A DNA stretch of 64,000 bases from Rhodopila globiformis (GCF_002937115.1 NZ_NHRY01000252.1:1-64000); one strand, 5' to 3'; positions 1 to 9,437 are shown, counted from the first letter of the stretch. Notes: generated by a model from the letters alone, not told the origin. Numbers and translations: made by a program.

Positions 1-193
1 GACGCACCGTGAAGCGCTTCGCGTTCGGCTGCGCGACGCGGGACGCCTGGATGTTGTGCCGGCCCCTGATGCGCTCGCCCGATTGCGGGTATTCAAGCAC
101 TGCGTCCTCCCGGTACATGTCGTGCTCGACATCGAAATCATTTGCGTCCGAGGCGGCCCAGTGGCGATTGAGCGCCTCGCGAATCTCGTCCAT
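1..193 (-). CDS. SnoaL-like / NTF2-family protein, N-terminal part only
   Basis: The reverse strand reads an open frame from an ATG at 193 to the edge of the window, 64 codons without a stop. It begins MDEIREALNRHWAASDAND and contains an acidic segment followed by AVLEYPQSGERIRGR. This is the look of the first helix and strand of nuclear-transport-factor-2/SnoaL-like small proteins, a fold used by isomerases, hydratases and many proteins of unknown role. A GGGAG ribosome binding site lies about 9 bases before the ATG. The C-terminal half is outside the window, so the function cannot be refined. Confidence 0.7.
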   Translation of the reverse strand, partial: MDEIREALNRHWAASDANDFDVEHDMYREDAVLEYPQSGERIRGRHNIQASRVAQPNAKRFTVR

Positions 194-379
194 TCCGCTA
201 CTCCCGTTCCTGACCATGAGCCTGGCCGTATTGTTGCCCTGGAAAATATGCGTCGCCGTACCCGAACGAATACCTGCCGTTCGGCGAACTCTCTGGCAAG
301 TGCAGTGGGGCCCACCTCTTGCTGCATTTTCGATTTCGCACTGACTTTGGAAAGCCAGGCGACTCGCCGGAATGCCCTT

Positions 380-634
380 TCAGTCGCCGAAGCGGCCGGC
401 GACGCGATGACGGTAAGCCGCCGACGAACGGGAGAGGTTCGGAAACAGGGCCTGCCGGGCGCTCTCATAGGCTTTCCAGTCAGCCAGCTCAGGCAGCGAC
501 GGCAGGGTCACCAACTCGCCTTGATCAAGTCCCGCCAGGGCCGCATCGACCAACTCGCCCGCCGGCATCACCAACGCCGCGGGAAGGTGCTCGACCGGCA
601 TGCCGGCAATGCCCCAGAAGTCGGTGGCGGTCCG
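380..634 (-). pseudogene. C-terminal relic of a short-chain dehydrogenase (SDR)
   Basis: About 83 codons ending at a stop at 380 match the tail of a recognisable SDR subgroup: TATDFWGIAGMPVEHLPA, then LVDAALAGLDQGELVTLPSL, then ADWKAYESARQALFPNLSRS. The nucleotide-binding N-terminus (TGxxxGxG), the Ser-Tyr-Lys centre and most of the protein are absent. Upstream in the same frame the residues are Cys/Arg-rich and unlike an SDR, although LALCPA may be one more scrap. The piece has no start codon of its own and is read as a decayed fragment. Family recognition is from memory of SDR C-termini; the truncation is visible in the sequence. Confidence 0.6.
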
Positions 635-1130
635 GAGCCTTCGTCCGAACGGCAGGGCGGGACACAGGGCAAGCCGGCGGCAAGTGTTGCAAGTCGCCAC
701 GCAGAGGCAGCCTTCCGGCGAGCCAACCTGTGGATTAGCGCGATGCCCCGGGAGACCGCTTGCGCCGGTCGAGCCGCCGCGACACCGTGGCTGCGCCTGG
801 CTGGATAATGTTGTCAGGGCGGTCCATCCCGGCACCGTACCGACGGCCGCGAGCCATGCGTCCGAAGGCCGTCCTCTCGAATGACCCCAAGCGGCCAGCT
901 ATTCCGGGTACGTTCGTTTGCAGGACGTTGTCTTGCCTGTCCCTCCCGGGGACACGGCATGGCGCAGCGATACGCGGCCGTCGGACGATCCGCGGGCTCT
1001 CGCCGGCAAAGGTTTGGCAAAACGCCGTGTTGCCGGGCGTTCGATCCTGGCGTGCGGCTTCAACAAAACAACGGACGATCCCGGCAGGACGCGCGGGAAA
1101 TCGCGCCGGGCGTACCCGGCGCGAGCTGGC
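635..1130. other. non-coding stretch, no gene seen
   Basis: About 500 bases lie between the SDR relic and the first HiPIP stop codon. Several GC-driven open frames exist on both strands, but none has a recognisable protein pattern or ribosome binding site. I see no strong hairpin with a T-run. Confidence 0.4.
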
Positions 1131-1406
1131 TCAGCCCTTGGCGTCCGCCTTCGGGGCGAAGGCAATGCACCAGCCATTGGGATTGATCTTTCCCGCCACC
1201 AGCTGGCAGGACGACGGCGCAATGAAATTCACGCAGATCGCGCAGTGGTTGCCGTTGTTCGGATGCTGCTGGTACTTGACCTGGTCCTGCGGAAGCTTCT
1301 CCTGCGCTTGAGCCTGGGCGCCGACGGCGATCACGCCCCCGACTACAGCCACGCCGCCACGCAGAACCTGGCGGCGGGTCGCCGCATGGTCATTCTGTTT
1401 CTCCAT
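1131..1406 (-). CDS. high-potential iron-sulfur protein (HiPIP), first copy
   Basis: Encodes a 91-residue precursor of a periplasmic [4Fe-4S] electron carrier that in purple bacteria reduces the photo-oxidised reaction-centre cytochrome. A twin-arginine signal (ATRRQVLRGG, residues 9-18) precedes a hydrophobic Val/Gly segment and an Ala-rich cleavage region near residue 34, as expected for folded, cofactor-loaded export. The four cluster cysteines are at about residues 55, 58, 67 and 80, with spacing C-x2-C-x8-C-x12-C, and the family C-terminal NPNGWCIAFAP is present. The start MEKQNDHAATRR was chosen over a longer frame because it puts the Tat motif at the N-terminus; its ribosome binding site is weak. 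It is a paralogue of the gene at 2271 and has a more divergent N-terminal region. Confidence 0.93.
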   Translation of the reverse strand: MEKQNDHAATRRQVLRGGVAVVGGVIAVGAQAQAQEKLPQDQVKYQQHPNNGNHCAICVNFIAPSSCQLVAGKINPNGWCIAFAPKADAKG

Positions 1407-2270
1407 TGTAACAAACCCCAGTCTGGAAGGTGACCGTCGGCCAACAACAACACCCCACGGTGGAAACGACTGATGCCGTGAGCTATCCTGCTGGACCAAC
1501 GCTTGGAACATTTCCAAGTCAAACGCTAATTGACAGTGTGCATCGAATCAAGAGGGATTTTTGTATAAAATGATTAATGATAACGATGACATTTGGCCCG
1601 CCCAGGCGAACATTTGTTGTGTTGCAGCAAAAACGGCATGAACTCGTCACAAAATAGCGGAACAAACCGTCCCCTTGCCGTCGTTACGCCCGCGCCGCGT
1701 CTCGCCGATCGGCCGCAGCGTCATCCAGGGTCGAGGCGCCGGTGGCCGGCGCAAACCAGGCGACCGCCGTTTCCGGTCAGGGGCCGAGCCTGGATGACCG
1801 CGATAACCGATCCACCGGGGTCAGCGCACCGGCTCCTGCACGCCTTGCGGTGCTGATCGCAGCAAAAGGCGTGGATGATGGGCCTGCGCCCACCATGACG
1901 GTTGGAGCGTCCGGGGCTGAAGGCTCGAACTCCGGAATCCCGTCGGCGAGGCGGATGCCAGGGGCCATGCCGAACCGTCGTTCAGGCTCGGCTCCTCAGG
2001 TCAGCGGAATTCCGGTCAATCGGGAAGTCGCTTCGATATCCGGATCGAGTCCGGCGGCACCGGCCCGGATGGAACCCGCCCGGGACGCCGCTCCGGGTGG
2101 CAACATTCGGGCTTATCGTTGGTAAAATCGTTCCGTCAGCATGGCTGGCGGTGTCACAGGCCGCTCGGCCTGCCGTTGCCGTCACGCACTAAAAATCCGG
2201 GCGACAGCGCTCCGGCGCGTGGCCTCAGCCCGGCCGGACCACGAAGCGATCCGGCCAGGCCGATAGTCCG
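1407..2270. other. non-coding stretch between the two HiPIP genes
   Basis: About 860 bases hold no convincing gene. Positions about 1866-1902 carry one arm of a dispersed repeat (GCGTGGATGATGGGCCTGCG followed by CCCACCATGACG) that recurs as a palindromic pair at 53180-53268. Just after the second HiPIP, about 2238-2262, a GGCCGGA/TCCGGCC stem could act as its terminator, although the following T-run is poor. Confidence 0.4.
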
Positions 2271-2540
2271 TTAGCCCTTCTTGTCTTCCATCGGGGCATA
2301 GGCAATGCACCAGCCGTTCGGGCTGATCTTGCCGGCCACGATCTTGCAGGAGCTCGGCGCCTCGAAGTTCACGCAGGTGCTGCACTTGTTCCCGTCCTTC
2401 GGCGAGTCCTGGTACTGCACCATCTTCGGGTCGATCTTGTCCTGCGCCTGCGCGGCGCTGACCGCAACCGCACCGCCGACAACCGCCAGACCGGCCCGCA
2501 AAACCTGACGGCGGGTCGCGTCGTTGTCATACTTCGTCAT
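2271..2540 (-). CDS. hip: high-potential iron-sulfur protein (HiPIP), second copy
   Basis: Encodes an 89-residue precursor. The Tat signal ATRRQVLRAG (residues 8-17) leads to a cleavage region at about residue 32 (AAQA|QDK), giving a mature protein of 57 residues. Cluster cysteines are at 53, 56, 65 and 78. The mature N-terminus QDKIDPKMVQYQDSPKDG agrees with my memory of the short HiPIP purified from Rhodopila globiformis, which is the main basis for the genus guess. The ribosome binding site AGGAG lies 8 bases before the ATG. It probably carries electrons from the cytochrome bc1 complex to the reaction centre, fitting its position beside the photosynthesis cluster. The gene stands alone, 139 bases from the end of hemA. 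Confidence 0.96.
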   Translation of the reverse strand: MTKYDNDATRRQVLRAGLAVVGGAVAVSAAQAQDKIDPKMVQYQDSPKDGNKCSTCVNFEAPSSCKIVAGKISPNGWCIAYAPMEDKKG

Positions 2541-2679
2541 TGTTCCAACTCCTTCTCTGCAGTGGTTCCGACTCGAAGCGATAGCGCGGCAGGGCTAAGA
2601 CCCCGGCCACGCCATCATACTTCCAAACCAAACCTCAAAACTTTACCGCCTGCGATAACAGGCCGCAACAAGCCGACGA

Positions 2680-3891
2680 TCAAGCCGCCCGGCGTAAACT
2701 CAGTTCCGACCAGATCGTGCCGAGCGCATCGACGAGGTGGTCGATATCAGCATCCGTGTGCAACGGCGAGGGGGTGATCCGCAACCGTTCCGTTCCGCGC
2801 GGCACCGTCGGATAGTTGATCGGCTGCACGTAGATCGAGAATTCCTCCAGCAGCCGGTCGCTGATCCGCTTGCACACCACCGGGTCGCCAACCATCACCG
2901 GCACGATATGGCTCGGGTTGTCGGTGTGCGGCACGCCGATGGCGTCCAGCTTGCGGCGCAGGGTGCGGACGCGGTCCTGGTGCCGATCGCGCTCGACCTG
3001 GCTTTCCTTCAGGTGCCGGATGCTGGCCACCGCGCCCGCGGCGATCGCCGGCGGCACCGACGTCGTGAAGATGAAGCCCGAGGCAAAGCTGCGGATGAAA
3101 TCGCACATCGCGGCCGAGCCGGCGATGTAGCCGCCAACGATGCCGAACCCCTTTGCCAGCGTCGCCTCGATGATCGTGATCCGCTGCGACACGCCGTCCC
3201 GCTCCGACACGCCGCCGCCGCGCGGGCCATACATGCCGACGGCATGCACCTCATCGAGGAAGGTCATGGCGTTGTACTTGTCGGCCACGTCGCAGACGTC
3301 GGACAGGGGGGCGATGTCGCCGTCCATCGAATAGATCGACTCGAGCGCAATCAGCTTCGGCGCCGCGGGATCCAGCTCGCGCAGGATCCGTTCCAGGTCC
3401 GCCACGTCGTTGTGCTTGAAGATGCGCTTGTCCGCCCGGCTGTGGCGCACGCCCTCGATCATCGAGGCGTGGTTCAGCTCGTCGGAAATGATCACGCAGC
3501 CCGGCAGCTTGGCGCCCAGCGTGCCCAGGGTCGCCCAGTTCGACATGTAGCCGGAGTTGAACAGCAGCGCCGATTCACGCTGGTGCAGATCGGCCAGTTC
3601 CCGCTCCAGCATCACGTGGTAGTGGTTGGTGCCGCTGATGTTGCGGGTGCCGCCGGCGCCGGCGCCGCAGCGGTCCAGCGCCTCGTGCATGGCGTCCAGC
3701 ACCTTGGGGTGCTGCCCCATGCCCAGGTAGTCGTTGGAGCACCACACCGTCACCGGAACCTGCCCACGCTCCCTGTGATGCATGGCGCGTGGGAAGTGTC
3801 CGGCCTGGCGCTCCAGGTCGGCGAAGACCCGGTAGTTGCCCGCCCGCCGCAGGCTGTCCAACTCTTTGCGGAAATAGTCCTCGTAGTTCAT
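2680..3891 (-). CDS. hemA: 5-aminolevulinate synthase
   Basis: Condenses glycine and succinyl-CoA to 5-aminolevulinate, the first committed step of tetrapyrrole synthesis in alphaproteobacteria. The protein is 403 residues, the usual length. Family landmarks include [13 protein letters not shown] (about 50-62), [15 protein letters not shown] (76-90), the Asp of [12 protein letters not shown] (211-222) and the PLP lysine in EATLAKGFG (about K247). The start [11 protein letters not shown] was chosen because the ATG overlaps the puhE stop as ATGA and follows a GGGGGA ribosome binding site; the longer frame adds 34 non-family residues. It is the last gene of the long minus-strand photosynthesis unit, so precursor supply is transcriptionally tied to bacteriochlorophyll synthesis. 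A second, housekeeping synthase may exist elsewhere. Confidence 0.97.
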   Translation of the reverse strand: MNYEDYFRKELDSLRRAGNYRVFADLERQAGHFPRAMHHRERGQVPVTVWCSNDYLGMGQHPKVLDAMHEALDRCGAGAGGTRNISGTNHYHVMLERELADLHQRESALLFNSGYMSNWATLGTLGAKLPGCVIISDELNHASMIEGVRHSRADKRIFKHNDVADLERILRELDPAAPKLIALESIYSMDGDIAPLSDVCDVADKYNAMTFLDEVHAVGMYGPRGGGVSERDGVSQRITIIEATLAKGFGIVGGYIAGSAAMCDFIRSFASGFIFTTSVPPAIAAGAVASIRHLKESQVERDRHQDRVRTLRRKLDAIGVPHTDNPSHIVPVMVGDPVVCKRISDRLLEEFSIYVQPINYPTVPRGTERLRITPSPLHTDADIDHLVDALGTIWSELSLRRAA

Positions 3892-4736
3892 GTGCGTCCC
3901 CCGATCGTTGCTTCCGTCGCTAACGGTAATGGTGCTGAGTGGGAATGCGGCGTTTTGACATTCCCGCCGCGGGAAAACAGGCTCCACTGCCACATCGCGT
4001 TCCAGATGCGCGTGGCTGAGATGGGCAGCACGAGGAACCAGTGTTCCAGGATCGCAAGAACCATCATCGTCGCGAGCAAGCTATAGCCAGTGGCGTTGAA
4101 GACATTGCTGCCCGACGAAATCGCCTGCTGTGTCAGGCAGACGGCACAGATCGTCGAGGCGGTAACCGAGAAGGGGAAAAGCAAATTCATCGGCGCATGG
4201 CGGAAGAAGCCCCGGATGTGAGACAGGTGATCCGGCAGGAAATGCGGATTCAGGTTGCTCACCCCCAGGAACACGTTCAGCCTCGCACTCTGGTGCATCC
4301 ACCACAGGATCTCGAACGTCCAGGTGCCGAACTGGTTCGGCGCCCTCCAGGTCAACAGGAACACAAGGATCGCTAGCACCAGGATGGCCAGCTCGTGATA
4401 CAGGCTGGCCATGATGGCGTGGACGAAATGGCCCCACCCGCTGCAGCCGTGGAGGCAATGGTGCTTCCGCGGCCCGGTGACGTAGCCCATGTAGAAGCTC
4501 ATCTCGAGCCAGCCCCAGATGAGCACGCCGCAGGTGAAGGCGACATAGGCGCCGGTGTCGGTGGTATCGTAAGCGCTGGTCATCAGCCCATAGACTGCCG
4601 CGCCCAGCACGGCCGTGGCGCCGGCCATGCTCCAGCGGAAGGTCCGCCGGGGCAGGTTGTCCAGGAACAGGATCAGGCAGGTGCTGACCCACCAGATCAG
4701 GAAGCCATGCAGGGCGGGGAGTCCGAAATGGGCCAT
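3888..4736 (-). CDS. puhE: photosynthetic complex assembly protein PuhE
   Basis: Encodes a 282-residue polytopic inner-membrane protein with several Trp-rich hydrophobic segments (for example [17 protein letters not shown] near the N-terminus). It belongs to the family found between acsF and hemA in proteobacterial photosynthesis clusters (PuhE, DUF3623). In Rhodobacter this protein influences reaction-centre/LH1 assembly and bacteriochlorophyll output; its biochemical activity is not known. Characteristic stretches include [17 protein letters not shown] and [19 protein letters not shown]. Its stop overlaps the hemA ATG, and it starts 8 bases after the acsF stop, so the three genes are probably cotranscribed and coupled. 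Confidence 0.95.
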   Translation of the reverse strand: MAHFGLPALHGFLIWWVSTCLILFLDNLPRRTFRWSMAGATAVLGAAVYGLMTSAYDTTDTGAYVAFTCGVLIWGWLEMSFYMGYVTGPRKHHCLHGCSGWGHFVHAIMASLYHELAILVLAILVFLLTWRAPNQFGTWTFEILWWMHQSARLNVFLGVSNLNPHFLPDHLSHIRGFFRHAPMNLLFPFSVTASTICAVCLTQQAISSGSNVFNATGYSLLATMMVLAILEHWFLVLPISATRIWNAMWQWSLFSRGGNVKTPHSHSAPLPLATEATIGGRT

Positions 4737-4744
4737 GCGCTATC

Positions 4745-5800
4745 CTACCACGCCGGCGCGACGCGGATCTGCGCCGGCAGCTGATGCTGCTGCGGACGCA
4801 GGAAGAACAGCCGTCCGACCACCGCCGCGGCGGCGGCGGTCAGCGCCAGGTGCTTGGCCTTGTTCACGATGCCGCCCTTCGCCTTGGCCTCGTCCATGAC
4901 GACGCTGATGCGGCGCAGCCGCTGCAGGTTGGCCAGGAAAGTGGGGTTGTCGAGGTCGAGCAGCACCGGGAAGACCTGCTTCGAAATCTCCTGCGTGATG
5001 TGGAACACCTGCATATCGTACGTCGTCGGGTCCAGGCCCAGCGCCTTGTGGAACACCGGGCGGCCATGGTCGCGCACGAACATGGTGGCGAACACCGACA
5101 GCAGGAAGAAGCGGATCCAAAGCTTGTTGAAGCCCGACAGCAGCTGCGGGTTGGCGCGCATGATCAGCGCGAACGCCTCGCCGTGGCGGAACTCGTCGTT
5201 GCACCACTCCTTGAACCATTTGAAGATCGGGTGGAACCGCAGTTCCGGGTGCCGCTCCAGCTGGCGGAAGATCGAGATGTAGCGGGCGTAGCCGATCTTT
5301 TCGGACAGATAGACCGCGTAGAAGATGAATTTCGGCCGGAAATAGGTGTACTGCTTGACCTTGGTCAGGAAGCTCAGGTCCACGCCGACGCCGAAATCTT
5401 TCAGCGTGTCGTTGATGAACCCGGCGTGACGCGATTCGTCGCGCGCCATGTAGCTGAACCAGTCGTGGATATCCTTGTTCTTCACCCGCTTTTTAATTTC
5501 CGAATACAGCACGCAGCCGGAGAATTCCGACGTGACCGAGCTGACCAGGAAATGAATGAACTCCTCCCGTAGGTCCTCCGGCATGGTGGACAGATCCAGG
5601 TCGAAATCGGCCGTGCGGGTGAAATGATGCTTGTTGGTGTCGCGGGCGAATTCCGCCATCAGCTCGTCCCACTCGGCCCGTATCGGCGCCACGTCCAGCC
5701 GGTCCATGGCGGCGAAATCCGTGGTGTAGAAGCGGGGGCTCAGCACGGTTTCCCGCAGAGCCATCCTGGTCGTTTCGCTGACTGGTTTTTGTGCGGTCAT
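4745..5800 (-). CDS. acsF: Mg-protoporphyrin IX monomethyl ester oxidative cyclase
   Basis: This aerobic di-iron cyclase closes the fifth ring (ring E) of bacteriochlorophyll using O2. It is 351 residues. Carboxylate/histidine iron ligands are visible in two helices, [10 protein letters not shown] (about 119-128) and [11 protein letters not shown] (about 200-210), with a further Glu in [15 protein letters not shown]. The final 25 residues ([17 protein letters not shown]) are a variable tail. The start codon overlaps the stop of the upstream gene as ATGA. Presence of AcsF means this organism can make bacteriochlorophyll with oxygen; the anaerobic BchE is not in the window. Confidence 0.97.
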   Translation of the reverse strand: MTAQKPVSETTRMALRETVLSPRFYTTDFAAMDRLDVAPIRAEWDELMAEFARDTNKHHFTRTADFDLDLSTMPEDLREEFIHFLVSSVTSEFSGCVLYSEIKKRVKNKDIHDWFSYMARDESRHAGFINDTLKDFGVGVDLSFLTKVKQYTYFRPKFIFYAVYLSEKIGYARYISIFRQLERHPELRFHPIFKWFKEWCNDEFRHGEAFALIMRANPQLLSGFNKLWIRFFLLSVFATMFVRDHGRPVFHKALGLDPTTYDMQVFHITQEISKQVFPVLLDLDNPTFLANLQRLRRISVVMDEAKAKGGIVNKAKHLALTAAAAAVVGRLFFLRPQQHQLPAQIRVAPAW

Positions 5801-6075
5801 AAGGATTCCTTCGGCTCAAACCCGACTTCGTAAAGTTCGACAAGGGACAGCAGCCCAGTCACGTGGGCCCGCAACCGGCCAAGCCATGTGGCGCGGATGA
5901 TGGTGGCGGACCCCCTGACGGTGATCTTGTCGCCAAATTTAATATTCGTAGGCGCGCCATGGACCAGCACGCGATCCCCGGGGCCGATGTCGACTCCTTC
6001 GGGGGTCGTGTAGGCGTGCAGGCTTTCCGGCGTCTGCTCAATCTCGATGGTGCAGGGAACTTCAATGCGTCTCAT
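5797..6075 (-). CDS. bciE: small cyclase-associated protein, probable BciE
   Basis: A 92-residue soluble protein encoded immediately upstream of acsF and downstream of puhC, overlapping both by ATGA junctions. It starts [20 protein letters not shown] and contains [14 protein letters not shown] and [13 protein letters not shown], suggesting a small beta-rich fold. In Rhodobacter sphaeroides the gene at this position (BciE) is required for AcsF activity, and alphaproteobacterial cyclases form a class that needs it. The name rests on size, position and that published precedent rather than on a motif I can verify. The start was taken at the ATG overlapping the puhC stop; the longer frame runs back into puhC. 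Confidence 0.75.
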   Translation of the reverse strand: MRRIEVPCTIEIEQTPESLHAYTTPEGVDIGPGDRVLVHGAPTNIKFGDKITVRGSATIIRATWLGRLRAHVTGLLSLVELYEVGFEPKESL

Positions 6076-6530
6076 GACCCGGCCTTCGCTGTCAGCAGGT
6101 GGAGGAACACCGCCTCGTTGGTCTTGCCGAACGCCTCCAGTTCCAGGCTGCGATGCGTGGTCGGATCTTCCAGTGTCAATCGGCTGTCGGCCCACTCGGT
6201 GAGCCGGAAGGGAATGTCGCGGTCGGCATCCTGCCGGATGCGCTGCTGCGCAAGGCCGCGCATCGCGCCGCGCAGGAAGCCATTGGTTTCAGGGGCAACC
6301 ACCTTGATCGGCGCGGACATGTCATGCGCATCGAAAACCAGGATGGCGCCGTCCGCGCGATCGCGGAACAGAAGATCTCGGGACATCACGGGCGCGGCCG
6401 TCGGCACGTCGCTGTGCGCAAAACCGCTCAGGCGGCTTACCGCCGCGCCGGTGATCGTCAGGGCGATCACCACGCCAGCGGCAATCAGCGCAGGGCGTGG
6501 AAGCACATCCGAGTGGTGATCGTGACTCAT
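6072..6530 (-). CDS. puhC: photosynthetic complex assembly protein PuhC
   Basis: Encodes 152 residues: a short His-rich cytoplasmic start (MSHDHHSDVLPRP), one transmembrane segment at about 14-34, then a periplasmic domain with the family pattern RDLLFRDRADGAILVFD and TNGFLRGAMRGLAQQR. PuhC assists assembly of the RC-LH1 core complex at the membrane. It lies between puhB (12-base gap) and the bciE-like gene (ATGA overlap), the standard order of the puh segment. No heme or metal motif is seen. Confidence 0.93.
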   Translation of the reverse strand: MSHDHHSDVLPRPALIAAGVVIALTITGAAVSRLSGFAHSDVPTAAPVMSRDLLFRDRADGAILVFDAHDMSAPIKVVAPETNGFLRGAMRGLAQQRIRQDADRDIPFRLTEWADSRLTLEDPTTHRSLELEAFGKTNEAVFLHLLTAKAGS

Positions 6531-6542
6531 GGTGTCCTCTTG

Positions 6543-7202
6543 TTATGCCGTGGCCGTGACCTGGCCGGTCGTGTCCGCGGCTTTCTTGACGACAACCGGA
6601 ACCGCCGTCGCGGGCTGCTTGGCCGACAGGGCCAGGGCGCGGCCCAGGATCTGGGCGACGTTGGCGGCATCGGGGATGCAGCGGAACGCCGGTTGCGCCT
6701 TGGACAGTTTCCAAGGCCGGGCGTGCGGCCAGATGATCAGGTAGCCGATGCGCTGCTTCGGCATCAGCGTGATGGCGACGTCGCCGGCGCCGTTCGACCA
6801 GGCATGCACGGCGGCGGTCTCGATCATCGGGTAGGCAACCTGGATCGTCATCGGCAGGGCAATCCCGAACCGGATAACGACCCGCTTGGTGGTGATCGTG
6901 TACATGGTGGTGCGGGCGACCAGCGCGGCGAAGATGGTCAGCAGGCCGATGGCGCCCGCGCCAAGCGCCGCCAGCCACAGGGCCGACAGCGCCATGTGCC
7001 CGGGGGGCGTCGCGGCGGCTATGCCGCCGGCGACGTTCCAGACAACGAGAAGCAGAAAGTAGAACGCAACCACTCTGATACGCATCGCACGCCGGGCCAG
7101 CGTCTTCCAGTCCGGCGCTCCCTGCCAGAGAATGGTCTCTCCGGCAGGCAGCGGTGCGGGCAGGCCGATGATTGGCTCGTAGTCGTGCTGGACGATGTTC
7201 AC
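6543..7202 (-). CDS. puhB: photosynthetic complex assembly protein PuhB (PH domain)
   Basis: Encodes 219 residues. The N-terminus has the typical LPAGETILWQGAPDWKTLA, followed by two hydrophobic helices (about 45-65 and 75-98) and a bacterial PH-like domain with TMYTITTKRVVIRFGIALP. PuhB is a membrane dimer that helps reaction-centre assembly around PuhA. The start ATG overlaps the puhA stop by four bases, implying translational coupling. Length and domain order are normal for the family. Confidence 0.94.
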   Translation of the reverse strand: MNIVQHDYEPIIGLPAPLPAGETILWQGAPDWKTLARRAMRIRVVAFYFLLLVVWNVAGGIAAATPPGHMALSALWLAALGAGAIGLLTIFAALVARTTMYTITTKRVVIRFGIALPMTIQVAYPMIETAAVHAWSNGAGDVAITLMPKQRIGYLIIWPHARPWKLSKAQPAFRCIPDAANVAQILGRALALSAKQPATAVPVVVKKAADTTGQVTATA

Positions 7203-7975
7203 AGAATGGACTCCTGCCGCGCCTGCGTCGCATACAGATGGCCAGAAGCGAAGTAGGCGGCGATGCGATCTTCTTCACGCAGCGTGACCTGATCCGGATT
7301 GGCCAGCGTCGGCGCCTCCAGAACCTGTTCACCTTTCAGCGAGGCCAGCAGCACCTGACCGGTCGAGTCCTTGACCCGGCTCAGCGGCATCGGGACCAGG
7401 ATGGACTTGTCGTTGGTCAGCTTGGCTTCCAGGTAGCGGACCAGCGACTCTTCGCGGTCAACCCAGGCGTCGGTGATCTTGCCGGCGACGATGCCGTCGA
7501 AGCCGACCAGGTCGTAGCCGATGGGGTTCGGGCCATCCTCATCGAACACATGGTCCGTGGCGACGCGCATCGGCGCCATGCGGGGCACGCCGGTGTCGAA
7601 CGTCGGCTCCGGGGTGTCGAAGCGCAGGGCATAGCCCGACGGGCCGGCGCCCGACAGCATCTTGTTCGGGCCAACCGGCTCATGCGGCGCGCCCGGCCAG
7701 GCGGCGCAAGGCTCGGCCTTGTACTCGATTTCCGCACGCGGCACCGCGCGCGGCACTGTCACCGTGCCCTGGTTGTGGGTCAGGATGAAGGTCTTCGGCG
7801 CCGGCATCGGCGGGAAGCCTTCCAGGAACTTGCCGGGAATTTCCGTCACCAGCGGGTAACCTTCCCGCTTGTCTTCCATCCGCAGGTAGATGATCAGACC
7901 TGCGAAAAAGAGCCAGAACGTGTACAGCACGAGCTGTGCCGCATCGATCTGTTGGGTTATTGCACCGATTTCCAT
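7199..7975 (-). CDS. puhA: reaction centre H subunit
   Basis: Encodes 258 residues starting MEIGAITQQIDAAQLVLY. There is a single N-terminal transmembrane helix (about 12-30, ending LIIYLRMEDKREGYPL), then the cytoplasmic globular domain that caps the L and M subunits and shapes proton delivery to QB. Family stretches include DEDGPNPIGYDLVGFDG, GKITDAWVDREESLVRYLE and the C-terminal LREEDRIAAYFASGHLYAT. The ATG at 7975 was preferred to one 17 codons upstream because it places the helix at the correct distance from the N-terminus. It lies 4 bases after the lhaA stop and overlaps puhB. Confidence 0.97.
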   Translation of the reverse strand: MEIGAITQQIDAAQLVLYTFWLFFAGLIIYLRMEDKREGYPLVTEIPGKFLEGFPPMPAPKTFILTHNQGTVTVPRAVPRAEIEYKAEPCAAWPGAPHEPVGPNKMLSGAGPSGYALRFDTPEPTFDTGVPRMAPMRVATDHVFDEDGPNPIGYDLVGFDGIVAGKITDAWVDREESLVRYLEAKLTNDKSILVPMPLSRVKDSTGQVLLASLKGEQVLEAPTLANPDQVTLREEDRIAAYFASGHLYATQARQESIL

Positions 7976-7979
7976 AGCA

Positions 7980-9437
7980 TCACCTCGGTAGGCTGAGCGG
8001 GTGGGAAGCGATCTCGCCGAGGTCATACTCGGGCGAGGTTTGTCTGCGTCCTTCGACGCTTGGCCGCCTCACGAGCGGTCCAATCGCAACGAGCGTCGCG
8101 AACAGCATCGCGATCTCGATATGGTAGACGAATGAGTAGCCGACTTGCGCGGCCTCCAGCCCCTGGCCGAGGAAGCCGTGCACGGCCAGGTACGACACGC
8201 CGTCGCGGATCAGCCCGCCGGCGGCTACCGCGGTCCCCGCGGCCGAGGCCTGCACCGCGCCCCAGACGCCCAGCGCCAGGCCGATCTGGCCCGGCACGGC
8301 CGAGCCCATCGCGGCGGTCAGGGTGCAGTGGCCGAACAGGCCCGCGGAGAAGCCGATCAGCGCGGTGCCGATGGCGAACAGCAACAGGGAGTCCAGCGGC
8401 GCCGCGAAGATCACCGCGCTGAACGCCAGCAGCCCGGTCAGGGTGCCGAACGCCGCCAGCCGATAGGTGTCGGTGCCGCGACCCAGCAGGTACGCCGCCA
8501 GGCCGAAGCCGCTCAGGCCACCTGCGGCGAGCAAGGCGCTCAGGGTCGTCGTGGTGCTGACCGTCAGGTGCAGGATCTGGCCGCCATAGGGCTCCAGCAG
8601 GATGTCCTGCATGCTGAACGCGATGGTGCCCAGGCCCAGCGCCACCAGACGGCGCTTCGCGTCGCGGGTCTGGGTGAACGCGGCCCAGGCTTCCTGGAAC
8701 GTCGGCTGCGCGCGGTCGCGGGCGGTCAGCGCCGGGTTGCGCGCCTCCTGCTTCCACAGCGCCACCGTGTTCAGCACGATGGTGGCCAGTGCGGTCGCCT
8801 GGATCACCTGGATCAGCCTGAACTCGGAGAACGGCCGCAGCGCCGCGCCGAAGGTCAGCGCGCCGGCCACCATGCCCAGCAGCAGCATCATGCACAGCAG
8901 GGCGACGACCTTCGGGTGCGATTCCGGCGGCGCCAGGTCGGTGGCGAGCGCCAGCCCGACGGTCTGCGTCGTGTGCAGCCCCGCGCCGACCATCAGGAAC
9001 GCCAGCGCCGCGCCGGCCTGGCCATACAGGATCGGCCCGGTGGTGTCGCCCGACAGGACGATCAGCGCGAACGGCAGGATGGCGAAGCCACCGAACTGGA
9101 TCAGCGTGCCCATCCACAGGTACGGCACCCGCCGCCAGCCCAGCACCGAGCGGTGCGTGTCCGAGCGATGGCCGATGAACGCCCGGAACGGCGCGGCCAC
9201 CAGCGGCAGGGAGATCATCACCGCCACCAGCCAGGCGGGCACGCCCAGTTCGACGATCATGACGCGGTTCAGCGTGCCGATGAGCAGTACCACGGCGAGG
9301 CCGACGGAGACCTGGAACAGCGACAGGCGCAGCAGGCGCGGCAGCGGCAACTGCTCGGTCGCGGCGTCGGCGAACGGCATGAACCGCAGGCCGATACGGG
9401 TCCAGTTTCGCGACAGTCCTCCCCGGGATGCGCTCAC
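7980..9437 (-). CDS. lhaA: LH1 assembly protein LhaA (PucC/BCD-family MFS transporter)
   Basis: A 12-helix major-facilitator protein of the PucC/LhaA family, thought to deliver bacteriochlorophyll to or assemble light-harvesting 1. It is about 485 residues from a GTG start at 9437, which overlaps the bchM stop as GTGA. The N-terminus RIGLRFMPFADAATEQLPL and the signature FRAFIGHRSDTHRSVLGWRR are typical. The longer open frame upstream runs antisense-like through bchM and was rejected. The unusual GTG start combined with the overlap suggests coupled, possibly lower, translation. Confidence 0.94.
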   Translation of the reverse strand: MSASRGGLSRNWTRIGLRFMPFADAATEQLPLPRLLRLSLFQVSVGLAVVLLIGTLNRVMIVELGVPAWLVAVMISLPLVAAPFRAFIGHRSDTHRSVLGWRRVPYLWMGTLIQFGGFAILPFALIVLSGDTTGPILYGQAGAALAFLMVGAGLHTTQTVGLALATDLAPPESHPKVVALLCMMLLLGMVAGALTFGAALRPFSEFRLIQVIQATALATIVLNTVALWKQEARNPALTARDRAQPTFQEAWAAFTQTRDAKRRLVALGLGTIAFSMQDILLEPYGGQILHLTVSTTTTLSALLAAGGLSGFGLAAYLLGRGTDTYRLAAFGTLTGLLAFSAVIFAAPLDSLLLFAIGTALIGFSAGLFGHCTLTAAMGSAVPGQIGLALGVWGAVQASAAGTAVAAGGLIRDGVSYLAVHGFLGQGLEAAQVGYSFVYHIEIAMLFATLVAIGPLVRRPSVEGRRQTSPEYDLGEIASHPLSLPR

